NCBI RefSeq assembly: GCF_016056305.1
Contig: NZ_JAECZC010000059.1
Location: 17,799-77,798 of the forward strand
Length of the DNA: 60,000 nt
Origin: Amazonocrinis nigriterrae CENA67
GTDB lineage: Bacteria; Cyanobacteriota; Cyanobacteriia; Cyanobacteriales; Nostocaceae
Direction of reading: 5' to 3'
A program made the translations under genes and the position numbers. This document shows, piece after piece, positions 1 through 9,066 of the stretch. The notes beneath the pieces were generated by a model. The model saw only the letters and a list, made by a program, of their open reading frames with translations, was not told the origin of the DNA and did no database searches. The stretch's first letter is position 1; each line of letters begins with the position of its first letter.

Positions 1-187
1 CATGAATCATGCAATCGCTCACCAATTTTTGCACGACCGTACAGTCGTGTCATTCCCAACCTCAAACCGGATTCATCTACAAATACCAAATTATGTGGGT
101 CTATACCTAAAACCCAATCTCGATAATCAAAGCGCATTTGATTGACTCGTGAACTGTCTTGCTCGCTAGCATATAGTGTTTTTTTTA
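1..187 (-). CDS. IS630-family transposase, DDE-domain frame (partial, cut by window edge)
   Basis: Reading the minus strand in the frame +1 to the previous entry, the sequence continues after the A8 run as KKTLYASEQDSSRVNQ and then LVFVDESGLRLGMTRLYGRA. FVDESG is the second catalytic aspartate motif of IS630 DDE transposases. The frame is open to the window edge, so the rest of the gene and the other end of the element lie to the left. There is no independent start codon; expression would need ribosomal slippage at the A8 run, which is inference. Confidence 0.7.
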
Positions 188-531
188 GTGGTCAACTTCA
201 ACCTTTGAACTGCTCGATGCATAGTCGTAACACTGACTTCGACACCACTTTTGGCTGCAAAACCAGAGCATAATTCTTCAAGTATTGCATCTGGTTGCTC
301 ATCAACTAACTGCTCAATTACTGCCAAACTACTATTCCTGATTTTAGCGATCGCACCTCCTCCATGAGGCAAAGATGTCACCTGTCCCGTGTCTCGATAG
401 CGACGAATTAACCTTTTAATGAAGGATACACTCACTTGAAAGCGTTCAGCCAATTGGCGTTGCGACCCTTGTTTGGATTCATAAGCATTTATCACACGTT
501 GGCGTAAATCTGTTGAGTAGGGAGCCGGCAT
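166..531 (-). CDS. IS630-family transposase, N-terminal (DNA-binding) frame
   Basis: The 121-residue product opens with a helix-turn-helix of the IS630/Tc1 transposase type (start MPAPYSTDLRQRV, then a second helical segment with VSFIKRLIRRYRDTG near residues 33-48). It binds the element's ends. The frame stops just after a run of eight A (minus strand; T run at 179-186), and the DDE catalytic part continues in another frame (next entry). IS630-type elements often split their transposase this way and rejoin it by programmed frameshifting, so this may be an intact two-frame gene rather than a mutant. The start ATG at 531 gives the usual N-terminus. The right end of the element was not found; it probably lies within about 60 bases upstream of the start. 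Confidence 0.8.
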   Translation of the reverse strand: MPAPYSTDLRQRVINAYESKQGSQRQLAERFQVSVSFIKRLIRRYRDTGQVTSLPHGGGAIAKIRNSSLAVIEQLVDEQPDAILEELCSGFAAKSGVEVSVTTMHRAVQRLKLTTKKNTIC

Positions 532-1015
532 AACTATGAGTATTTTTGCTGCTCCTTCAGTTTACTAAATTTGGTGTCTATTCAATTGAAAAACGCTGTA
601 ATATATCGAACCGCCCTTCAGGTTCAGCAGTGACGCTCCTGCGTCGAAGATCGCTGCGCTAACGCAATCGACGCAAGGCGCCAAGACTGCGACTGCTTCA
701 CCAAGGCGCCAAGAACGCCAAGAATTCGTAGAGTGTGCGTAAGTCCTATCAAATTTTCTTGTAGGATGGGTGTCCCCACCCGTCCTTTGTATTCAGGGCG
801 GACAAGATGCCCAACGCTACTAAAGTCAGAAAAGTAGAGTAATTTAGCTAATTACCGTAAAAAGCGGTAACTATACTGTTATAATCTTGCTTGGGCAATT
901 ACACAAATTTATTTAAAAAAAACAAAAACCTAACAAAAAATAATTCCAGGACACAAGTGAAGCCCTTGAGTTGTGCTGGATCATCTTGATTATCGGTGAG
1001 TAGATAGTAGACGTT
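532..1015. other. Intergenic region with dispersed repeats
   Basis: No convincing gene. Bases 628-690 hold a GC-richer repeat (TGACGCTCCTGCGTCGAAGATCGC) whose close relative lies at about 34270-34300. It is followed by a CAAGGCGCCAAGA direct repeat near 677-722. The final 150 bases are AT-rich and probably carry the promoter of the response-regulator gene, but no clear -35/-10 pair can be assigned. Confidence 0.5.
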
Positions 1016-2908
1016 GTGAAAATTCTGCTGGTAGAGGACGATCGCCCAATGGCAGCAGTACTGTGTGAACTGCTCACAACTCAGTACTACACAGTTGAAC
1101 TGGCAACTGATGGTGAAGCTGGGTTAGCCTTGGCAACCTCATCAAACTTTGACTTAATCTTGTTGGATCTGCTGATTCCTAAACTCGATGGCATTAGCCT
1201 TTGCCGTCAACTTCGGACTCAGGGAATTCAAAAACCGATTCTCTTACTCACCGCCAAAGACCAAAGTGCGGATGTGGTGAAGGGATTAGATGCGGGTGCA
1301 GATGATTATCTCACCAAACCTTACCAGATCAGTGAGTTGTTAGCAAGGATACGGGCATTGCTGCGTCGAGGGCAGAACGAACTAGCTCCGACCTTACTGA
1401 CATGGGAAAATCTTTGCGTCAATCCCGTTTCGGCAGAAGTAACTTATAAAAAGCAACTTGTATCTTTAAGTCCCAAAGAATACAGCCTGCTAGGGTTGTT
1501 TTTGCGTAATCCCCAGCGTGTTTTTAGCCGCAGTGACATTATAGATCGCCTCTGGTCATTTGATGCCACGCCCAGCGAAGCAACTGTCACTAATTTAATT
1601 AAAGATTTGCGGCAAAAGCTCAAAGCTGCGGGAATGTGCGCCGATTTATTTGAAACTGTTTATGGCTTGGGCTATCGACTCAAGACTCCACCCAAGACTG
1701 AACAAGCTTTGGATGTGTTGTCTGTTCAAAGCGCAAAAACACAAAAACTGGGAAAAGCCAGAAAAGAAAAACCTCAAACATCTCTTGCTTCAGTTAACAA
1801 AGTCATAGAACGTTACAAAGATACCTTTGTCCAACGGGTGACTTTGTTAGAGCAAGTAGAACAAGCTTTGCAAACAGGGAAATTGCAGCCGGAACTCCAA
1901 CAACGTGCAAGCAACGAAGCCCACAAGTTAGCAGGAACATTAGGCTCATTTGGCTACGAAATAGGATCGAAGCTAGCCAAAGCAATTGAACATCTTTTGA
2001 TGGACGACAAGCTTTTAGGTGCAAAGGAAGTCTCCCAACTTGCAAAACTCATCATTCAACTCAAAGAAGCGCTGAGTAAACCTCCCACACCAATAACCAT
2101 CGAAGAGCAAAAGCCGCCTCAAAATCCCTTGGTGTTGGTGATCAATGATCAATCCTTAGCCAATCAATTAAAAGCCGAGGCTATGAATTGGGGAGTGGAG
2201 ATTGAAGCAGCTGGCAATTGGGCGATCGCACAACAAAAGATTTCTCAATCTCCCCAGGCTGTTTTACTCAATATCAATCAGCAACAGCCGCTGGAAGATA
2301 GTTTAACCTTGCTACAAAAACTCAAAGAGCAGCTGCCCAATACAGCAATTTTAGCGATCGCTGAACAAGACAATCTCACAGAACGAGTTGCTGTTTCTCG
2401 TTTAGGAATACAGCGATATCTGCACAAGCCTGTAGCAAATGCCGAAGTATTTGCAGCGATCGCTCAAGTTTTGCCCAAATCTCCAGCTTCCCAAGCCAAA
2501 GTGTTGATTTTAGACGATGACCCCATCGCCCTGGAACTCTTGAGCAATTTACTCTCACCTTGGGGACTGGGAGTGAAGACTTTACAAGACCCCCGACAAT
2601 TTTGGCAAGTACTAATTGCTACAATACCAGACTTACTGGTAATTGATTTAGAAATGCCAACCTACAATGGTATTGACTTGTGCCGTGTGGTACGACAAGA
2701 TCCCAAATGGGGAAATTTACCGATTTTAGTGGTTACTGCTCATACAGATATAGAATCTATCCAGCAGGTATTTGCGGCGGGAGCCGATGATTTTATCAGT
2801 AAACCCGTGGTGGGGCCGGAGTTAGTCACCCGTGTGATCAGTCGCATTGATCGCTCCCGCTTACAACAAGAACTAACAACACTGAAGCGGAGGATTCGTA
2901 ATTCGTAA
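1016..2908 (+). CDS. Multi-domain response regulator: REC - OmpR-type wHTH - HPt - degenerate REC - REC
   Basis: 630 residues with a GTG start. Domains in order: receiver (about 1-118; acidic D8/D9, phospho-acceptor D51, KP near 100); OmpR/PhoB winged helix (about 127-225); an HPt-like helical domain with the NEAHKLAGTLGS phosphotransfer motif near 300-310; a receiver-like segment (about 370-487) in which the acidic pair reads ND and the acceptor position reads LLNIN, so it probably cannot be phosphorylated; and an intact receiver (about 493-610; VLILDDDP, LLVIDLEMP, SKP). It would bind DNA through the winged helix while receiving or relaying phosphate through the two active receivers and the HPt. 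It sits just upstream of a very large sensor kinase on the same strand, its likely partner (inference). The stop codon lies inside a tandem heptamer array, so the last residues (IRNS) come from repeat DNA. Confidence 0.9.
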   Translation: MKILLVEDDRPMAAVLCELLTTQYYTVELATDGEAGLALATSSNFDLILLDLLIPKLDGISLCRQLRTQGIQKPILLLTAKDQSADVVKGLDAGADDYLTKPYQISELLARIRALLRRGQNELAPTLLTWENLCVNPVSAEVTYKKQLVSLSPKEYSLLGLFLRNPQRVFSRSDIIDRLWSFDATPSEATVTNLIKDLRQKLKAAGMCADLFETVYGLGYRLKTPPKTEQALDVLSVQSAKTQKLGKARKEKPQTSLASVNKVIERYKDTFVQRVTLLEQVEQALQTGKLQPELQQRASNEAHKLAGTLGSFGYEIGSKLAKAIEHLLMDDKLLGAKEVSQLAKLIIQLKEALSKPPTPITIEEQKPPQNPLVLVINDQSLANQLKAEAMNWGVEIEAAGNWAIAQQKISQSPQAVLLNINQQQPLEDSLTLLQKLKEQLPNTAILAIAEQDNLTERVAVSRLGIQRYLHKPVANAEVFAAIAQVLPKSPASQAKVLILDDDPIALELLSNLLSPWGLGVKTLQDPRQFWQVLIATIPDLLVIDLEMPTYNGIDLCRVVRQDPKWGNLPILVVTAHTDIESIQQVFAAGADDFISKPVVGPELVTRVISRIDRSRLQQELTTLKRRIRNS

Positions 2909-2960
2909 TTCGTAATTCGTAATTCGTAATTCGTAATTCGTAATTCGTAATTCGTAATTC
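2894..2960. repeat. Tandem heptamer array (ATTCGTA x 9.6), STRR type
   Basis: Nine perfect copies of ATTCGTA followed by ATTC. This is a short tandemly repeated repetitive sequence, a class described in heterocystous cyanobacteria. The array begins inside the preceding gene and supplies its stop codon. The reverse complement of the unit recurs at about 3077-3106, immediately before the next gene, so the two blocks could pair across the intergenic stretch. Confidence 0.95.
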
Positions 2961-3109
2961 AGAATTTATTAATTACAATTAATAATTAATTTATTGACAA
3001 AATAGAAATTTAATTTACTAATGAAAAAATTAATTTATTCATTATTCAATTTATACATAAAAGTAGCAGCTAATAATTACGAATTACGAATTATCAATTA
3101 CGAATTATT

Positions 3110-6100
3110 ATGACATCCAATGTTTTTGGCAAAAAGCAAGCTAGCAAACAAAAGCTGAAACTTCCTCTACGCTTGATACTCACCGTTAGCTTTGTGCTGT
3201 TGACCGTGGGGACTACAGGGCTTGTGGGTTATATGTCCTTGCAGAATGCTCAGCAGTCAGTCAATAACTTGGCATATCAGTTGATGACCGAGGTCAGCGA
3301 TCGCATCCATTTGTATCTTAGTGATTACTTGCAGACTCCAGACTTAATTAATCGCCTCAATGCTAGAGCCAGCAAGCTAGGACAAGTAGATATTACCAAT
3401 CCTCAAAGTTTACAACGCTATTTTTTAGGTCAAATTCAAGAATTTAATTCAGCGAGAATTCATTTTATCAATCCCCAAGGCGGACTCGTGGGAGCCGGTA
3501 ACGATGAGCGGGGTTTTAGTGTTTCTTTCACCGAGAATTTTACTCAAGGAACGCTTTATGTATATGGCGTAGATAGTCAGGGAAAGCGACAAAAATTATT
3601 AGTTAAACAGCAAAACTATGATGGAACTCAAAGACCTTTTTATCAAAAGGCACTTTCAGCAGGTAAACCAACTTGGACACCCATTTATGTATATGTACCG
3701 AGTTCCACAGGTCTAGGAATTGCCGCGAGTTACCCACTTTATAACGAGAAACAACAACTCCAGGGCGTTTTTGCTAGCGATTTAAGACTTGTCACCATTA
3801 GCGAGTTTCTTAAAAAATTGCAGGTCGGTACTCACGGACAGGTATTTATTATTGAACGTTCGGGACTAATGGTTGCTTCTACAACCTCCGAACAACCTTT
3901 TGTGACTAATGTTGATGGCACAGAAAACAAACGCCTTTCGGTCACAGCAAGCCAGGAACCCCTAATTAGCCTTGCAGGACAGCATCTACTTTCCCGCTTT
4001 GGCAACTTAAATCAAATTCAGAAAACACAGCAACTTGAATTTAAAATTGAAGGCAAAAAGGAATTTTTACTCGTCACTCCTTACAGCAATCAATTGGGTC
4101 TTGATTGGTTGATTGTGACGGTGGTGCCAGAATCCGACTTTATGGCAGAAATTAATGCCAATACACGCGGTACCATAGTGTTTAGTATTGGTGCATTGAC
4201 TTTTGCGATCGCCCTTGGATTCTTACTGACTCAATTCATTGCCCTACCCATCAAGCGATTGAGTAAAGCCAGTTTGGCCTTGGCAGATGGGGAATTTAAT
4301 AAAACTATTAAACAAGATAGTCCAATTGCAGAACTCCAAGTCCTGACTCACTCGTTTAACTGGATGGCCCAGCAGCTTGATCAGTCCTATGAACGGGTCA
4401 AAACTGCCCTCCAAGAGTCAGAAGAACGGTTCACCAAAGTGTTTCGTACCTGTCCTGATGCCATTGGCATTATCACCCTAGAAGGGCATTGTGTAGATGT
4501 GAATGATGCTTTTATGGAGTTATATGGCTACTCCAGGGAAGAAGTTGTTGATCGCAAAGTCACAAATATCAAATATTGGGTGAATCTGGAGGATCGACAA
4601 CGCTATTTACAGGATTTACACGCAGGTAAACCAGTTCGTAACAGAGAATTTGCCGTGCGTCATAAAACTGGCAGGATTATCACAGTTTTGTTTTCAGCCG
4701 ATATCATTGAACTTCAGGGACAACCCCACATCATTGCAGTTACTAAAGATATTACAGAGCGTAAACAAGCAGAATTAGAACTGCAACAGCAAAAAGATTT
4801 ACGCGAGGCTATTTACAACGAATCTGCTGATGCTTTGTTTTTAGTCGATATCGCAACACTCTTGATTGCTGATTGTAATGATCGAGCAGTAGAACTGTTT
4901 GAAGCAGACAGTAAAGCCGAATTAATTGGTATCCAAGGCCACACGCTTCAGTGTCATCCCTTCACCTCAGATGAACTGGGAGAAATCATCGCCGAAATGA
5001 ATCAAACAGGTGTGTGGAGCCAGGAAATTGAATACGTAACGCGAAAAGGCAATCTGTTTTGGGGTAACTTGGCAGCCAAGCGCGTGACGATCGCTAATCA
5101 AACGATCAATCTAGTACGGGTGACAGATATCACAGAGCGCAAACGAGCCGAATCAGCCTTGCGTGAAAGTGAAGCAGCTCTGCGTCGCGCCCAGCAGGTT
5201 GCCCATGTGGGCAGTTGGGAACTGTATATCAACACTCTGGCGGTGAAGTGGTCAGAGGAAAGCTTCCAAATCTTTGGTTGGGATATTGCTCAAAGCGAAC
5301 CAGCCCTTTCTCAATTCATGGAACTAATTCATCCCGAAGAGCGAGAATTGCTACGGCAAAGCATCGCTCAAACCATTGCCACTAAAACCCCTTACAAAAT
5401 AGAGTTTCGCATCATTCAACCCAATGGCTCAATTCGATATGTTGAAGCCAGAGGAGAAGCGATTGTTGATGAACAAGGGCAAGTAATTAAATTGCTAGGG
5501 ACGAATTTAGATATTAGCGATCGCGTCCTAGCACAGAAGGCATTGCAGGAAAGAGAAGCTCAATTCCAACAGTTAGCAGCTGCTTCCCCAGGAGTGATTT
5601 ACACCGTAGTCGAAGATCCCAGCGGCCCATCTCGATACGAGTTCCTCAGCCCTGCCTTTGAGGATCTGCATGAGGTTCCAGTAGCCGAAGCCCTGGCAAA
5701 TGCTAGCATTACACTCACCCAGATTCACCCAGATGATCGCCAAGCTTATCACCAAGCCGTGAGGCATAGTCTGGAGAAGATGCAGCTATTTAGACATGAA
5801 TGGCGGATTATCACTCCATCAGGACAAATCAAGTGGCTTCAGGCTAGTTCTCGACCGGAACGTCGGGAAAACGGTGAAATTGTCTGGTATGGTGTTTGCC
5901 TGGATATCAGCGATCGCAAACGCATTGAAGAAGCTCTGCGGCAAAGCGAAGCTCGATTCCAGCAGTTAGCCGCCGCTTCACCTGGAATCATCTACACCAT
6001 TGAGGAATATCCCGGTAGACCTGTACGGTTTGAATATCTCAGCCAAGCTTTTGAGGAAATTCAGGAAATTCCCTTGGCTGAAGCCTTGAAAGATCCAGCA

Positions 6101-7783
6101 GTTGCATTTAATTGTTTTCATCCTGACGATGTAGAAGGGCATCAGCAAACGCTGATCCGCTGTATCGAAACCATGCAACCGTTTAAGCATGAGTGGCGGA
6201 TCATTACTCCTTCTGGCAAAATCAAGTGGGTTCAAGCAAATTCTCGACCGGAACGCCGAGAGGACGGGGCGTTGCTTTGGCATGGAGTGATGTTAGATAT
6301 TAGCGATCGCAAATGTATTGAAGAAGCTCTGCGACAAAGCGAAGCTCGATTCCAAAAAATCGCCACAGCCTCACCCGCACAAATTTACATCCTGGTTTAT
6401 TACCCAGATACAGATAAGAGGAAATTTGAATATATCAGTCCAGGAATCCGGGAAATTCAAGAATTGGAACCTGAACAAGTCTTAGAAGATGCCTCACTCA
6501 CTTTTAACCAAATACATGTTGAAGACCGCCCTTTGTACAATGAGTTGTTTATTCAAAGCATGGAAACGCTAGAACCCTTTGCTTACGAATGGCGGATTGT
6601 AACTTCCTCTGGCAAAATTAAGTGGATACGCGCTAACTCCCGCCCGGAACGTCGGGAGAATGGTGAGATTGCTTGGTATGGAGTACTGCTAGATATAACT
6701 GATCTCAAACAAGCCGAAGCAGCTTTGCGCGAAAGTGAAGAACGGTTTCGCCATGCCTTTCATGATGCTCCCATTGGCATGGCGCTGCTAGGATTGGATG
6801 ATCGCTGGCTACAAATCAATCCTATGCTAGCTGAAATGTTTGGTTATTCTGAGTCAGAGACTCTAGGCCTGAGCGCATCTAAGCTAATTCACCCGGAAGA
6901 TATTACTAAGTTTCAACACTCTATACAGCAAGTCCTGACCAACGAAAATCGCAATACTCAAGTGGAATTGCGCTACTTGTGTAATGGAGGAAGCATTGCT
7001 TGGGGACTGACGAGTTTGTCGCTAGTACGAGATTTGCACAACGAACCTTTGTACTATGTTGCCCAGATCCAAGACATCACCGAACAGCAAGCCATTGAGC
7101 GGATGAAAAATGAATTCATTTCTATTGTCAGTCATGAACTTCGTACCCCATTAACTGCCATTCGGGGCTTTTTAGGACTGCTTAATACTGGAATGTACGA
7201 CAACAAACCAGAAAAAGCCAAACGGATGCTCCAGCAAGCATTGACCAACAGCGATCGCCTGGTGCGTCTGGTTAATGACATCCTTGATTTAGAACGCTTA
7301 TCTTCAGGGCGAGTGCAGCTTGTAAAGGAAGTCTGTAATGCAGAAGATTTAATGCAACGAGCAGTTGAAGGAGTACAATCAATTGCTTTGGAAGCCGCCG
7401 TTACACTCTCGATTATCCCTAGTACAGCTAGCGTTTGGGCTTCGCCTGACTTAATCATCCAAACCCTGACCAATTTGTTGAGCAACGCCATCAAGTTTTC
7501 TCCCCCTAACTCTGTTATTATCCTGTCTGCTCAACTTCAGACTGACTCAGTTCTGTTTCAAGTCAAAGACCAAGGCAGAGGCATTCCCGCAGATAAACTA
7601 GAAAGTATTTTTGAACGCTTCCAGCAAGTTGATATTTCCGATTCTCGCGCCAAGGGAGGAACAGGTCTTGGCTTGGCAATTTGTCAAAGTATTGTCCAAC
7701 AGCACGATGGTAATATTTGGGCAGAGAGTACATTCGGTGAAGGCAGCACATTTTATTTCACCTTGCCCATACCACCAGGATAG
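3110..7783 (+). CDS. Membrane sensor histidine kinase: dCache - HAMP - multiple PAS/PAC - HisKA - HATPase
   Basis: 1557 residues. A first membrane segment (about 20-44) and a second (about 350-375) bracket a roughly 300-residue extracytoplasmic double-Cache-like sensor. A HAMP segment (about 375-430) and about eight PAS/PAC units follow, several ending in DITERKQAE or DISDRK linkers. The dimerisation/phosphoacceptor box [13 protein letters not shown] has its histidine at residue 1342, and the ATP-binding domain carries NAIKFSPP (N box), DQGRGIP (G1), FERFQQ (F box) and GTGLGLAI (G2). There is no receiver domain. Three consecutive PAS units (about 815-1200) are near-copies of one another, indicating internal duplication. 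The flanking receiver genes on the same strand suggest a single signalling module. The ligand is unknown. Confidence 0.92.
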   Translation: MTSNVFGKKQASKQKLKLPLRLILTVSFVLLTVGTTGLVGYMSLQNAQQSVNNLAYQLMTEVSDRIHLYLSDYLQTPDLINRLNARASKLGQVDITNPQSLQRYFLGQIQEFNSARIHFINPQGGLVGAGNDERGFSVSFTENFTQGTLYVYGVDSQGKRQKLLVKQQNYDGTQRPFYQKALSAGKPTWTPIYVYVPSSTGLGIAASYPLYNEKQQLQGVFASDLRLVTISEFLKKLQVGTHGQVFIIERSGLMVASTTSEQPFVTNVDGTENKRLSVTASQEPLISLAGQHLLSRFGNLNQIQKTQQLEFKIEGKKEFLLVTPYSNQLGLDWLIVTVVPESDFMAEINANTRGTIVFSIGALTFAIALGFLLTQFIALPIKRLSKASLALADGEFNKTIKQDSPIAELQVLTHSFNWMAQQLDQSYERVKTALQESEERFTKVFRTCPDAIGIITLEGHCVDVNDAFMELYGYSREEVVDRKVTNIKYWVNLEDRQRYLQDLHAGKPVRNREFAVRHKTGRIITVLFSADIIELQGQPHIIAVTKDITERKQAELELQQQKDLREAIYNESADALFLVDIATLLIADCNDRAVELFEADSKAELIGIQGHTLQCHPFTSDELGEIIAEMNQTGVWSQEIEYVTRKGNLFWGNLAAKRVTIANQTINLVRVTDITERKRAESALRESEAALRRAQQVAHVGSWELYINTLAVKWSEESFQIFGWDIAQSEPALSQFMELIHPEERELLRQSIAQTIATKTPYKIEFRIIQPNGSIRYVEARGEAIVDEQGQVIKLLGTNLDISDRVLAQKALQEREAQFQQLAAASPGVIYTVVEDPSGPSRYEFLSPAFEDLHEVPVAEALANASITLTQIHPDDRQAYHQAVRHSLEKMQLFRHEWRIITPSGQIKWLQASSRPERRENGEIVWYGVCLDISDRKRIEEALRQSEARFQQLAAASPGIIYTIEEYPGRPVRFEYLSQAFEEIQEIPLAEALKDPAVAFNCFHPDDVEGHQQTLIRCIETMQPFKHEWRIITPSGKIKWVQANSRPERREDGALLWHGVMLDISDRKCIEEALRQSEARFQKIATASPAQIYILVYYPDTDKRKFEYISPGIREIQELEPEQVLEDASLTFNQIHVEDRPLYNELFIQSMETLEPFAYEWRIVTSSGKIKWIRANSRPERRENGEIAWYGVLLDITDLKQAEAALRESEERFRHAFHDAPIGMALLGLDDRWLQINPMLAEMFGYSESETLGLSASKLIHPEDITKFQHSIQQVLTNENRNTQVELRYLCNGGSIAWGLTSLSLVRDLHNEPLYYVAQIQDITEQQAIERMKNEFISIVSHELRTPLTAIRGFLGLLNTGMYDNKPEKAKRMLQQALTNSDRLVRLVNDILDLERLSSGRVQLVKEVCNAEDLMQRAVEGVQSIALEAAVTLSIIPSTASVWASPDLIIQTLTNLLSNAIKFSPPNSVIILSAQLQTDSVLFQVKDQGRGIPADKLESIFERFQQVDISDSRAKGGTGLGLAICQSIVQQHDGNIWAESTFGEGSTFYFTLPIPPG

Positions 7784-7845
7784 TTAGGAGTGGGGGAGAT
7801 GGGGGAGAAGAAATTTGATAATTGTTTTATTTTTGGGGTTTCTTT

Positions 7846-8223
7846 ATGACTAAACGCATCCTTGTGATCGATGATGAAGAATCGCTGCGAGAGCTTGTCT
7901 GCACCTGCTTGGAGGATTTAGGAGGGTGGGAAGCAATTGCGGCTGAATCCGGTCATGAAGGACTTCTGAAAGCCCAAGAGTATGCACTTGATGTCATTCT
8001 CCTCGATGTATCTATGCCTGACATGGATGGCTTGCAATTCTACGAGCAAATCAAAGCCAACCCAACAACTCAAATGATTCCGGTGATTTTGCTAACAGCC
8101 AAAGTATTACCAAGCGATCGCACCCGCTTTGCTCAATTAGATATAGCCGGAATTATGACAAAACCATTCGACCCCACCCTGATTTGTGACCAAATAGCCG
8201 AAATGCTAGGTTGGGCGGAGTAG
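7846..8223 (+). CDS. Single-domain response regulator (CheY-like receiver)
   Basis: A stand-alone receiver of about 125 residues: ILVIDDEE (acidic pocket), VILLDVSMPDMDG (phospho-acceptor Asp), ILLTAK and MTKPFDP (conserved Lys-Pro). No output domain is present, so it works by phosphotransfer or protein contact. The ATG at 7846 is chosen over an in-frame TTG at 7822 because it begins at the family N-terminus (MTKRILVIDD). It lies 62 bases after the large sensor kinase, its probable phosphodonor (inference from position). Confidence 0.88.
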   Translation: MTKRILVIDDEESLRELVCTCLEDLGGWEAIAAESGHEGLLKAQEYALDVILLDVSMPDMDGLQFYEQIKANPTTQMIPVILLTAKVLPSDRTRFAQLDIAGIMTKPFDPTLICDQIAEMLGWAE

Positions 8224-8323
8224 GGGTGATGGGGAGATGAGGAGCAGGGGAGCAGGGGAGCAGGGGAGATAGGGAAATGGGGAGATAGGGGAGAATGACA
8301 ACTGACAACTGACCAATTCCCTT
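8224..8323. repeat. G-rich low-complexity and heptamer repeat block
   Basis: GGGGAGCA/GGGGAGATA units are repeated in tandem from about 8238 to 8295, followed by ACAACTGACAACTGAC heptamers. Blocks of this kind recur between genes across the window. No gene is present. Confidence 0.8.
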
Positions 8324-8353
8324 ATAAGTTTCTTATTTTCTTGATTTAAGCTC
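8324..8353. promoter_or_regulatory. Shared upstream motif, copy 1
   Basis: The core ATAAGTTTCTTATTTT followed by TTTAAGCTC resembles blocks at 8833-8870 and 10032-10069, each upstream of a different gene. This copy is about 5 bases shorter between its two halves. It lies about 40-70 bases before the receiver gene that starts at 8394. A regulatory role is inference from recurrence and position. Confidence 0.4.
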
Positions 8354-8393
8354 GATTTATCAATCGCCTTTAGCTTCTTAAAGCAATGTAAGA

Positions 8394-8816
8394 ATGACAA
8401 CCAAAAAAATATTGCTGATTGATGATGAAGCAACTATCCGAGAACTTGTGCAAGCCTGTTTAAGCGACCTAGCAGGGTGGAATGTGATGACTGTCGCCTC
8501 TGCTCAAGCCGGACTTAAACAATTAGCACAAGAACGTCCTGATGCCATCCTCTTAGATGTTTTAATGCCAGGTATGGATGCCATCACTTTTCTGCATAGA
8601 CTCCAGGAACAACCTTTAACTCAAGAAATTCCCGTTATCTTCTTGAGTGTCAGGGCGGCTTGCTTTACACCACAAAAACTTCAGCAGCTTGGTGTGGTTG
8701 AGGCAATTGCAAAACCTTTTAATCCATTGACTTTAGCTTCGGCGATCGCTCGTGTTCTCGGCTGGGGTTTGCAAGATGAAAATGAGTTTGTGACTGAGCC
8801 ACAACCAATTCATTAA
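8394..8816 (+). CDS. Single-domain response regulator (CheY-like receiver)
   Basis: 140 residues: ILLIDDEA acidic pocket, ILLDVLMPGMDA with the acceptor aspartate, IFLSV (Ser in place of the usual Thr switch residue) and AKPFNP. Like its neighbour it lacks an output domain. The two receivers are clearly related (for example the RELV-AC---L-GW pattern near residues 16-30 in both), so they probably arose by duplication. A short polar tail of about 18 residues follows the receiver fold. It is separated from the neighbour by 170 bases that include a recurring upstream motif, so it may have its own promoter. Confidence 0.87.
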   Translation: MTTKKILLIDDEATIRELVQACLSDLAGWNVMTVASAQAGLKQLAQERPDAILLDVLMPGMDAITFLHRLQEQPLTQEIPVIFLSVRAACFTPQKLQQLGVVEAIAKPFNPLTLASAIARVLGWGLQDENEFVTEPQPIH

Positions 8817-8832
8817 AAATTCTAGTATTTTT

Positions 8833-8870
8833 ATCAGTTTCTTATTTGTTGATGATATATTCAGCACCAG
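8833..8870. promoter_or_regulatory. Shared upstream motif, copy 2
   Basis: AT-AGTTTCTTATTT, then TGATA-ATT-AGC-CCAGA, with the same spacing as the block at 10032-10069. It lies about 200 bases before the phytochelatin-synthase-like gene. The function is unproven. Confidence 0.45.
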
Positions 8871-9066
8871 AAAAAATAAAGTATTGTCAGTCAATGCAAT
8901 ACTTCCTACTATAAAAAAGCTAATTCTCACAATGGTTGCGACAGAAAAAATTTCCATAAAGGTTATTTAATAACTATTTCGCACTTCAAAATCTCAAATC
9001 CAAAATGGTATAAATTTAACGTAGCGAACTTGCGAAAATAGCAAAGTAAACAGAGGATATCACAAC

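Noticed and set aside
2894-2960. Possible CRISPR array
   Set aside because: The unit is 7 bases with no spacers; it is a simple tandem heptamer. No CRISPR-like repeat-spacer pattern was seen anywhere in the window.
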